Below, in pieces: positions 1 through 5,102 of a stretch of 7,102 nucleotides of DNA. The position numbers and the translations under genes are program-made. Under the pieces are notes generated by a model. It was given only the letters and a program-made list of their open reading frames with translations, did not search any database and was not told the DNA's origin. Each line of letters begins with the position of its first letter. The first letter of the stretch is position 1. The DNA lies in assembly GCA_013042035.1 (NCBI GenBank), contig JABDQX010000087.1, forward strand, positions 1 to 7,102, in the 5' to 3' direction. The stretch comes from Gammaproteobacteria bacterium. GTDB lineage: Bacteria; Pseudomonadota; Gammaproteobacteria; HK1.

Positions 1-229
1 GTGCGGCATGTGGGTTGTCTCGGATTTCACGGGACTTCCGACTACCGAGATTGGTAAAGAAAACAAACCCACGGGCGTCCAGATTACGTAGCAGCACTGT
101 CCGAACGGACGGTCGGCCGGATGGTTCGCAGGTTGCCAGTGTCATGGCGGTCGGTTCCGGCAATGAGGTTTTGGCAGCCCTATCCAATAACGATTGGAAT
201 TGCTGCAGAACTTCTGGAGGTATCGACAT
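1..229 (-). CDS. pdxH: Pyridoxamine 5'-phosphate oxidase, N-terminal part (gene runs off the left edge)
   Basis: Reading the minus strand from the ATG at 229-227 gives 76 codons open to the window edge, starting MSIPPEVLQQFQSLLDRAAK. The family enzyme is a cytosolic FMN-dependent oxidase that converts pyridoxine/pyridoxamine 5'-phosphate to pyridoxal 5'-phosphate, the last step of vitamin B6 synthesis and salvage. The N-terminal signature is clear: PTAMTLATCEPSGRPSVRTVLLR (about residues 26-48) followed by GFVFFTN (54-60) and SRK (63-65), which match the FMN-phosphate-binding segments of PdxH. About two thirds of the protein lies outside the window. The start is not certain: no good Shine-Dalgarno sequence precedes the ATG, and an in-frame TTG three codons upstream (238-236) follows a stop at 244-242. 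It is divergent from the polyphosphate kinase gene, 47 nt away. Family assignment is confident; catalytic residues of the C-terminal part cannot be checked. Confidence 0.88.
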   Translation of the reverse strand, partial: MSIPPEVLQQFQSLLDRAAKTSLPEPTAMTLATCEPSGRPSVRTVLLRNLDARGFVFFTNLGSRKSREIRDNPHAA

Positions 230-276
230 TTTGTTCAAAATTCAGGCTCTAAAAGGTTAAGGTTTCTCCAACTATC

Positions 277-1215
277 ATGGCGAATCAAAAAGATCCGAAA
301 AAAGGCAAACGCCCATCCGGGCAAAACAAGCAAAAAGATACACTTGCTCCCGATAATGACGGACAGAACCGAGTCGAGACCAATCTCGCTGTTTCCGAAA
401 ACATTGCGGGTGAAGAATGTCAGCCGGCCAAACCAAAAAAGATCGATAAGGGATACTATGAAAAGGAATTGTTCAGACTCCAACTGGAATTGGTAAAGCT
501 CCAGGAGTGGATCAAATACAAAGGACTCAAGGTCGTCGCGGTATTCGAAGGTCGTGATGCAGCCGGGAAAGGTGGCGTTATCAAGCGTATTACTCAACAC
601 CTGAATTCCCGCATCTGCCGGGTAGTGGCCCTGCCCGCCCCCACGGAACGCGAGAATACCCAGTGGTATTTCCAACGGTTCGTACCACACCTGCCGGCAG
701 CGGGAGAAATGGTATTGTTCGATCGTAGTTGGTACAACCGAGCGGGAGTCGAGCGTGTGATGGGATTCTGCACGGAAGACGAATATCATGAATTCCTGCG
801 TTCGTGCCCGGAATTCGAACGCATGTTGATACGGTCCGGGATTATCTTGATCAAGTATTGGTTTTCCGTTTCCGATGAAGAACAGGAGCGCCGTTTCCAA
901 AGCCGTCTGGCCGAATCCCACAAGCGCTGGAAACTGAGCCCCATGGATCTCGAATCCCGTTCCCGCTGGGTGGAATATTCCAGGGCCAAGGATGCGATGT
1001 TTGCCCACACGGACATAAAGCAGGCCCCCTGGTATGTGGTCAAATCGGACATCAAGACGCATGCCCGGCTCAATTGCATTGCCCATCTGCTCAACATGAT
1101 CCCCTACGAGGATCTTACCCCTGAGCCAATCGAGCTGCCGAAACGGCGCGAAGACAGCGGATATATCCGCCCACCGGTGACGGATCAGACGTTCATTCCG
1201 GAGATCTATCCGTAG
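277..1215 (+). CDS. ppk2: Polyphosphate kinase 2 (PPK2 family, class I type)
   Basis: A 312-residue cytosolic phosphotransferase. PPK2 enzymes reversibly move phosphate between inorganic polyphosphate and nucleotides, usually favouring NDP to NTP in class I. Visible motifs are the Walker A loop GRDAAGKGG (92-100), the PTERENTQWYFQRF segment (122-135), the Walker B-like DRSWYNRAGVERVMGF (149-164), and a basic lid region around RRFQSR (206-210) and KRWKLSP (216-222). The catalytic core starts near residue 56 (IDKGYYEKEL). It is preceded by about 55 hydrophilic, Lys-rich residues that look disordered and make it somewhat longer than a minimal single-domain PPK2. The ATG start has only a weak AAGG upstream (259-262, 14 nt away), so a slightly different start is possible. 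It is divergent from pdxH and convergent with fxsA (10 nt apart), so it is probably transcribed alone. No clear promoter or terminator was found. ADP versus GDP preference cannot be read from sequence. Confidence 0.95.
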   Translation: MANQKDPKKGKRPSGQNKQKDTLAPDNDGQNRVETNLAVSENIAGEECQPAKPKKIDKGYYEKELFRLQLELVKLQEWIKYKGLKVVAVFEGRDAAGKGGVIKRITQHLNSRICRVVALPAPTERENTQWYFQRFVPHLPAAGEMVLFDRSWYNRAGVERVMGFCTEDEYHEFLRSCPEFERMLIRSGIILIKYWFSVSDEEQERRFQSRLAESHKRWKLSPMDLESRSRWVEYSRAKDAMFAHTDIKQAPWYVVKSDIKTHARLNCIAHLLNMIPYEDLTPEPIELPKRREDSGYIRPPVTDQTFIPEIYP

Positions 1216-1225
1216 CGGCGCGAAA

Positions 1226-1675
1226 TTATTCATCCTCCCGTCGAAAATTTCCCTCGATAACCTTTCTTGAGTGCTGCTGATCCCAAGTTTGCGCATGAAG
1301 ATCGTAATCGGGACGTGGCAGAAACAGGTGAATCAAACCTCGCCGCCACGGCGGCACAAGGCAAATAAAGCCTATCGCATCAGTCAGGAAACCGGGTGTG
1401 AGCAACAACACGCCGGCAATAAGGATTGCCACACCCTCCAACAGGGCAACGGCTGAGTGCTCAGGGCGAACTTTATCCTGCTGGAGTTCGTTTTGGAGGC
1501 GAAACAAGGTCGAAATACCTTGTTGTCGTACAAAAAAGGCGCCGATGATGGCGGTTGCTATCACGAGAAAAACCGTGAACCATGCCCCGATGACGGAGCC
1601 TACCGTAATCAGAAAATAGATCTCCACCACCGGTACCAGGAGAAAAAGAAGAAAGAGTGATTTGAAGACACTCAC
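1226..1675 (-). CDS. fxsA: FxsA family inner-membrane protein
   Basis: A 149-residue polytopic membrane protein. The E. coli family member is known for suppressing phage T7 exclusion by F plasmids when overproduced; its normal role is unclear. Hydrophobic segments run at about residues 4-24, 28-49 and 76-107. The family hallmark is VAILIAGVLLLTPGFLTDAIG (82-102) followed by the FICLVPPWRR stretch, then a hydrophilic C-terminal tail rich in charged residues. The length matches the family. The start is a GTG only 2 nt after the ffh stop (minus strand TAG, GC, GTG), and the probable ribosome binding site is the G-rich end of ffh. The gene is therefore very likely co-transcribed and translationally coupled with ffh. 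Its stop faces the ppk2 stop 10 nt away, with no terminator hairpin visible between them. Confidence 0.92.
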   Translation of the reverse strand: MSVFKSLFLLFLLVPVVEIYFLITVGSVIGAWFTVFLVIATAIIGAFFVRQQGISTLFRLQNELQQDKVRPEHSAVALLEGVAILIAGVLLLTPGFLTDAIGFICLVPPWRRGLIHLFLPRPDYDLHAQTWDQQHSRKVIEGNFRREDE

Positions 1676-1677
1676 GC

Positions 1678-3057
1678 CTAAAACCCCATCCCAGGCGGCA
1701 TGCCATCGCCCTTCATACCCATGCCGCGCATAAGGTTGGCCATGGCGCCCGGTTTGCGCATCAGTTTTTTCATCCTTTGCATCTCTTTTTGCATCTGTGC
1801 AAATTGCTTTAGCAGGCGATTGACATCCTGAACCTGGGTGCCGGAACCGGCGGCAATACGCCGTTTGCGGGAACCCTTGATGATGGTAGGATTCCGGCGT
1901 TCCTTGGGCGTCATGGAGTTGATGATGGCCTCGAGTTGAACCAACGCCCGATCATCGACCTGATCGGCGGCCCCCTTGGGCAATTTATCCATTCCCGGCA
2001 GTTTGTCGATGAGCGAGCGGATACCACCCATTTTCTTCATCTGCTGCAGTTGATCGCGAAAGTCCTCCAGATCGAAGCGCCCACCTTTCTGGAATTTGGT
2101 GGCTATTTTCTCGGCCTTTTCCTGATCCACATGCTGTTCGGCCTCTTCGATGAGGCTCAGGACATCCCCCATGCCAAGGATACGGGAGGCAATGCGATCG
2201 GGATAAAAGGGTTGCAGGGCCGCTGTTTTTTCACCGACACCCAAAAACTTAATGGGTTTGCCAGTGATATGCCGGATGGAAAGCGCCGCGCCACCGCGCG
2301 CATCTCCGTCGGCCTTGGTGAGGATCACCCCGGTAAGGGGCAGGGCTTCATCAAAGGCCCGGGCCACGTTTGCGGCATCCTGGCCTGTCATGCTATCGAC
2401 CACGAACAGGGTTTCGGCGGGAGAGATGGCGGCGTGAATACCCTTGGCCTCGTCCATCATCTCCTGGTCGATGTGCATCCGCCCGGCAGTATCGATGATG
2501 ACCGTGTCATTGAAATGCTTCCTGGCATGATCAACGGCGCCCTGGGCTATCTTTACCGGATCCTGATCGGTCTCGCTTGGGAAAAAGGCAACACCGACAT
2601 CGGCCGCCAGCGTCTCCAACTGTTTGATGGCGGCGGGCCGATAGACATCGCAAGAAGCAACCAGCACGGAACGTTTTTGTTTTGTCAGCCAACGCGCCAG
2701 TTTGGCGACCGTGGTGGTTTTACCGGAGCCCTGCAACCCCGCGACCATGATAACGGCCGGTGGTGATACATTGAGTTTAAGATCATTATTCGCATCCCCC
2801 ATGAGGCTGATCAGCTCATCGCGGACGATGCGGATAAGTTCCTGTCCCGGCGTCAGGCTCTTGAGAACCTCCTGACCGACGGCCTTGGCGCGGATGCGTT
2901 CGATAACTTCACGGACAACCGGAAGAGCCACATCGGCCTCCAGCAGCGCGAGGCGTACATCACGCAACGAGTCCTGGATATTTTTCTCGGTCAGTCGGCC
3001 CTGTCCCCGCAGGCGGGTCAGTGTTTTGCCAAGTCTTTCTGTCAAGCTATCAAACAT
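1678..3057 (-). CDS. ffh: Signal recognition particle GTPase Ffh (SRP54)
   Basis: A complete 459-residue Ffh. With 4.5S RNA it forms the signal recognition particle, which binds hydrophobic signal sequences on ribosomes and delivers them to the receptor FtsY at the inner membrane. The N domain (1 to about 90) contains the LLEADVALPVV motif (38-48). The G domain has G1 GLQGSGKTT (107-115), DVYRPAA (137-143), G3 DTAGR (189-193) and G4 TKADGDARGG (247-256). The M domain from about 300 contains the SRP-RNA-binding segment GSRKRRIAAGSGT (395-407) and a Met-rich C terminus (MQRMKKLMRKPG, GMGMKGDGMPPGMGF) typical of the signal-peptide groove and tail. The start ATG at 3057 has GGAG at 3072-3069, 11 nt upstream. 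All key residues are present. It leads a two-gene unit with fxsA and diverges from ypjD. A long plus-strand reading frame over this gene (1936-2766) is an antisense shadow. Confidence 0.99.
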   Translation of the reverse strand: MFDSLTERLGKTLTRLRGQGRLTEKNIQDSLRDVRLALLEADVALPVVREVIERIRAKAVGQEVLKSLTPGQELIRIVRDELISLMGDANNDLKLNVSPPAVIMVAGLQGSGKTTTVAKLARWLTKQKRSVLVASCDVYRPAAIKQLETLAADVGVAFFPSETDQDPVKIAQGAVDHARKHFNDTVIIDTAGRMHIDQEMMDEAKGIHAAISPAETLFVVDSMTGQDAANVARAFDEALPLTGVILTKADGDARGGAALSIRHITGKPIKFLGVGEKTAALQPFYPDRIASRILGMGDVLSLIEEAEQHVDQEKAEKIATKFQKGGRFDLEDFRDQLQQMKKMGGIRSLIDKLPGMDKLPKGAADQVDDRALVQLEAIINSMTPKERRNPTIIKGSRKRRIAAGSGTQVQDVNRLLKQFAQMQKEMQRMKKLMRKPGAMANLMRGMGMKGDGMPPGMGF

Positions 3058-3075
3058 AAATGATTTTGCTCCGCG

Positions 3076-3098
3076 ATAATTTTACTGTGCAAAATTAT
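3076..3098. promoter_or_regulatory. Inverted repeat over the ffh transcription start (operator candidate)
   Basis: The arms ATAATTTT (3076-3083) and AAAATTAT (3091-3098) are perfect 8-bp inverted repeats separated by actgtgc. The right arm overlaps the ffh -10 hexamer and the repeat is centred at 3087, where ffh transcription is predicted to start. The geometry suits a dimeric DNA-binding protein that would block initiation. The arms are pure A/T, so chance is a real alternative in an AT-rich gap. No regulator can be named. Confidence 0.4.
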
Positions 3099-3120
3099 AC
3101 TGCTAACGTCTATATTTCAA
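3094..3120 (-). promoter_or_regulatory. Probable sigma-70 promoter of ffh-fxsA
   Basis: On the minus strand, a consensus -10 TATAAT (3099-3094) is preceded by TTGAAA (3120-3115; five of six consensus bases) with a 15-nt spacer. Shifting to TTTGAA gives 16 nt but a poorer hexamer. Predicted initiation is near 3087, giving a leader of about 30 nt that contains GGAG at 3072-3069. The slightly short spacer is the main weakness. Confidence 0.6.
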
Positions 3121-3226
3121 ACTTTCGGCAACTAGAGGATCCTACCACGGATTCCATTATACAGCCCGATAGCCACAAACCTTTTACGCCCGAACGGAAA
3201 TCGATAGATGCGAAGAATAAATCTCC

Positions 3227-3254
3227 TTGACACCTTCGGGTCAGAAGGTAGTAT
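3227..3254 (+). promoter_or_regulatory. Probable sigma-70 promoter for the ypjD-led gene run
   Basis: A perfect -35 TTGACA (3227-3232) is followed after 16 nt by TAGTAT (3249-3254), which matches four of six -10 bases including the key first, second and last. Initiation would be near 3261, leaving a leader of about 145 nt before ypjD that contains the large hairpin. The spacer carries a perfect inverted repeat ACCTTC (3232-3237) / GAAGGT (3244-3249) around GGGTCA, which could be an operator. Confidence 0.55.
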
Positions 3255-3295
3255 CGACTGATGAGTTCTGTAGGGAGCTCTATTTGCATTAACTA

Positions 3296-3370
3296 CGCAA
3301 AAACTAAAGCGAGATGATTTCGCCGTATCTAACTGTAATACGATGAAAATATCTCGCTTTAGTTTTCGCG
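3296..3370 (+). repeat. 75-nt near-continuous hairpin (inverted repeat) in the ypjD leader
   Basis: The segment folds back about a centre at 3333: every pair of positions summing to 3666 was checked. The core is a perfect 16-bp stem, AAAACTAAAGCGAGAT (3300-3315) with ATCTCGCTTTAGTTTT (3351-3366). It is extended outward by CGC/GCG (3296-3298 / 3368-3370) across one mismatch. Inward it continues through TTTC/GAAA (3318-3321 / 3345-3348) and CGTAT/ATACG (3324-3328 / 3338-3342), closing on a 9-nt loop. That is 28 Watson-Crick pairs, 2 G-U pairs and 3 mismatches. It lies downstream of the predicted promoter and 23 nt before the ypjD ribosome binding site. It could be a bidirectional terminator (A tract on the left arm, T tract on the right), an attenuator, an RNase III target, the body of a small RNA, or a small palindromic repeat element. 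The fold is certain on paper; its function is unknown. Confidence 0.8.
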
Positions 3371-3406
3371 GTCTTAGTAACGCTTTACCCCGCGAGGCTG
3401 GGCCAT

Positions 3407-4219
3407 ATGATTTTTAGCATTTCCAGCATCCTCCTCTACCTCACGGCCACCGCCTTATTGGGGTGCCGTCTTCTCTGGCCGGCATTGTCGGACAATAACG
3501 CGCTTCGGATAGGTTCCATTGGCACGACCACATTCGGGGTTACTCTCCACGGGATAGTGCTATACCAAACGATCCTGACGCAGACCGGTCTGAACCTGGG
3601 AATATCCAATGTCGCTTCGTTGGTGACCTGGGGTATCGTGCTTGTGTTGCTGGTCGGCACCATCGCGCGCCCCCTGGTAAACCTCGGGATATTGGTTTTA
3701 CCGCTCGCCGCCATCACCATCGCCCTTACCCGGTTCTACCCCAGCGAACACATGCTTTCCGAAAGCGTGGCGCTTGGTGTCGAGATCCATGTGGTGCTCT
3801 CCATTCTGGCGGCCAGTGTCCTGAGCGTTGCCGCGATCCAGTCGGTATTTCTCGCCTTTCAGGAACGAAGCCTGCGCAGAAAACGTTTGACAAGGATTCT
3901 ACAGGTCCTGCCGCCACTACAGGTCCAGGAGTCGGTATTTTTCCAACTGATCGGCGTTGGTTTTTTTCTGTTGAGCCTCAGCCTTGCCAGCGGCATGGCG
4001 TTTATAGAGGATATGTTCGCTCAGCATCTGGCCCACAAAACCCTCCTGTCCCTACTGGCTTGGGTGGTATTTGCCGTGCTGCTTTGGGGGCGTTGGCGGT
4101 TCGGCTGGCGGGGCCGCAGGGCGGTCCGCTGGAGTCTTACCGGGTTTACCGTGCTGATGTTGGCGTATTTCGGGAGTAAAATGGTATTGGAGATTATTTT
4201 GGGGCGGGCGTGGTATTGA
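3407..4219 (+). CDS. ypjD: YpjD, CcsA-like cytochrome c assembly family membrane protein
   Basis: A 270-residue integral membrane protein of the CcsA/CcmC/HemX-like cytochrome c assembly family. Relatives handle haem or haem export for cytochrome c maturation; the precise job of YpjD is not established. About eight hydrophobic segments are visible, including residues 4-24, 38-58, 68-88, 91-109, 124-150, 178-200, 210-228 and 243-265. The most diagnostic part is LPPLQVQESVFFQLI (168-182) followed by ASGMAFIEDMFAQHLAHKTLLSLLAW (194-219) and the basic loop LWGRWRFGWRGRRAVRW (226-242). Membrane-embedded His128 and His210 are candidate haem ligands by family analogy. The ATG start has GAGG (3394-3397) nine nt upstream. 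It heads a plus-strand run of four to five genes and is divergent from ffh, the arrangement seen in E. coli. The leader contains a large hairpin that may regulate the run. Confidence 0.93.
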   Translation: MIFSISSILLYLTATALLGCRLLWPALSDNNALRIGSIGTTTFGVTLHGIVLYQTILTQTGLNLGISNVASLVTWGIVLVLLVGTIARPLVNLGILVLPLAAITIALTRFYPSEHMLSESVALGVEIHVVLSILAASVLSVAAIQSVFLAFQERSLRRKRLTRILQVLPPLQVQESVFFQLIGVGFFLLSLSLASGMAFIEDMFAQHLAHKTLLSLLAWVVFAVLLWGRWRFGWRGRRAVRWSLTGFTVLMLAYFGSKMVLEIILGRAWY

Positions 4220-4231
4220 TGTCTTTTCGCC

Positions 4232-4268
4232 CTTTCCTGCCTTGTTGCAAAGACGTATGGACGGAAAG
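4232..4268 (+). promoter_or_regulatory. Possible hairpin masking the beta-lactamase ribosome binding site
   Basis: The ribosome binding site GGAAAG (4263-4268, 11 nt before the ATG) is the exact complement of CTTTCC at 4232-4237, giving a 6-bp stem with a 25-nt loop. A competing stem, GTCTTT (4221-4226) with AAAGAC (4249-4254), interleaves with it, so only one can form at a time. This could be a translational switch, but six-base matches in a 60-nt gap arise by chance fairly often. Confidence 0.25.
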
Positions 4269-4279
4269 CAATAAGACAC

Positions 4280-5059
4280 ATGGGTAGAACCTTCATCGCC
4301 TTTTTTGCTTTTCTGTTGTCGGCTTCGGCAATCGCTGAAGATCCCGTACTTGCCGGGGTGTTTTCTGCCCGCCAAGATATCGACGGGGCCATGGTAATTT
4401 CGTCGTTACACGGCAACCGAACACGCATCCACAACGATGTCCGCGCGAATCGGAGATTCTCGCCCGCATCTACATTCAAAATACTCAATACCCTGATATC
4501 GCTCGAAGAGGGTGCAATTTCCGGAAAAGACGGGGCGCTGAAGTGGAATGGCCGCATTTACGCCATCCCGGATTGGAATCACGACCAGACACTGGAAAGC
4601 GCCTTCAAGGTTTCCTGCGTCTGGTGTTTCCAGGCGCTTGCCGACCGGGTCGGCGCGCATAAGTATCGAACCCATTTACGCAAAACGGGTTACGGTCAAT
4701 TGCGCGAACCCTTTGAAGAAAAGACTTTTTGGCTTGATGGTTCACTTGAGATCAGCGCAATAGAACAAGTGGAATTCCTCAAAAAGGTCTTTGAACGCTC
4801 TCTTCCCTTTAGCCCATCGTCATACGAAACGCTACGCCAAATCATGCTCGTGGAGCAAACACCAACCTTCACAATACGAGGCAAGACGGGTTGGGCAACG
4901 CAGGTAACACCCCAGGTCGGCTGGTATGTGGGCTATGTCGAAACGCAAGACGATGTGTGGTTTTTTGCTACGAATATCGTGGTCCGTAATGAAAAGGATC
5001 TATCTTTGCGTCGGGAGCTAACGTGGGAAGCATTGCAAAAAGCTGGAATCATAAGATGA
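4280..5059 (+). CDS. blaOXA: Secreted class D (OXA-type) beta-lactamase
   Basis: A 259-residue serine beta-lactamase that would hydrolyse beta-lactams in the periplasm. A signal peptide is clear (MGRT, a hydrophobic core to about residue 15, then SASAIA with likely cleavage after Ala19). Class D motifs are in order: STFK (64-67; catalytic Ser64 and Lys67, the lysine that is carboxylated in the family), SCV (112-114), YGQ (138-140) where most relatives have YGN, FWLDGSLEISAIEQVEFL (150-167; Trp151 is the omega-loop tryptophan that stabilises the carboxylated lysine), and KTG (202-204). The 48-residue distance from Ser64 to Ser112 matches OXA enzymes, and the full length is normal. The start is the ATG following GGAAAG (4263-4268). 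It lies 60 nt after ypjD and 43 nt before corB on the same strand, so it interrupts the usual ypjD-corB pair. Hand-counted GC is about 52% over 4321-5040, like corB, with no mobile element at its edges. It looks like a resident gene rather than a recent arrival. The symbol is family-level only; substrate range is unknown. Confidence 0.93.
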   Translation: MGRTFIAFFAFLLSASAIAEDPVLAGVFSARQDIDGAMVISSLHGNRTRIHNDVRANRRFSPASTFKILNTLISLEEGAISGKDGALKWNGRIYAIPDWNHDQTLESAFKVSCVWCFQALADRVGAHKYRTHLRKTGYGQLREPFEEKTFWLDGSLEISAIEQVEFLKKVFERSLPFSPSSYETLRQIMLVEQTPTFTIRGKTGWATQVTPQVGWYVGYVETQDDVWFFATNIVVRNEKDLSLRRELTWEALQKAGIIR

Positions 5060-5085
5060 TGAGCCAGCCAGGAAGAAAAATACTT

Positions 5086-5090
5086 AGGAG
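5086..5090 (+). promoter_or_regulatory. Ribosome binding site supporting the TTG start of corB
   Basis: AGGAG lies 12 nt before a TTG codon at 5103. No ATG occurs before codon 30 of the frame, and family proteins begin just ahead of the first membrane segment, so TTG is the best start. Confidence 0.65.
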
Positions 5091-5102
5091 ACCAATAAAC
5101 CC

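Larger units (their letters stand above)
3058..3406. other. Divergent regulatory intergenic region between ffh and ypjD
   Basis: This 349-nt gap without a convincing protein gene is visibly AT-richer than its neighbours. From left to right it holds the ffh ribosome binding site and promoter with an inverted repeat, then a stretch (3121-3226) where I see little. That stretch contains a second TATAAT-like hexamer on the minus strand (3161-3156) without a good -35. The plus-strand TTGACA promoter (3227-3254) and the 75-nt hairpin (3296-3370) follow, then the ypjD ribosome binding site GAGG (3394-3397). Two tiny reading frames (17 and 18 codons) are present but unsupported. No 4.5S RNA gene is recognisable here. 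Confidence 0.8.

Noticed and set aside
15..260. 81-codon plus-strand frame at the left end
   Set aside because: It lies opposite the N-terminal coding region of pdxH, whose family motifs are clear on the minus strand.
1157..1170. 14-bp perfect palindrome GCGGATATATCCGC near the end of ppk2
   Set aside because: It lies inside coding sequence for S-G-Y-I-R, has no loop or T tract to act as a terminator, and is within chance expectation for one short palindrome in 7 kb.
1216..1225. Terminator between convergent ppk2 and fxsA
   Set aside because: The 10-nt gap has no hairpin or T tract; no terminator is visible.
235..1296. 353-codon minus-strand open frame covering all of ppk2
   Set aside because: Its codons are in register with ppk2, so stops would need TTA, CTA or TCA codons in ppk2, which this gene rarely uses. 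The translation shows no family motifs, while the plus strand has full PPK2 motifs.
1936..2766. 276-codon plus-strand open frame antisense to ffh
   Set aside because: Same register effect opposite a highly conserved gene; no recognisable domain and no need for a second product.
3133..3143. CTAGAGGATCC resembling cloning-vector polylinker sequence
   Set aside because: The match stops after 11 bases and both flanks are unlike vector DNA, so chance is the likely explanation.
4021..4557. 178-codon minus-strand frame spanning the end of ypjD and start of the beta-lactamase
   Set aside because: Antisense to two well-supported genes and without recognisable motifs.
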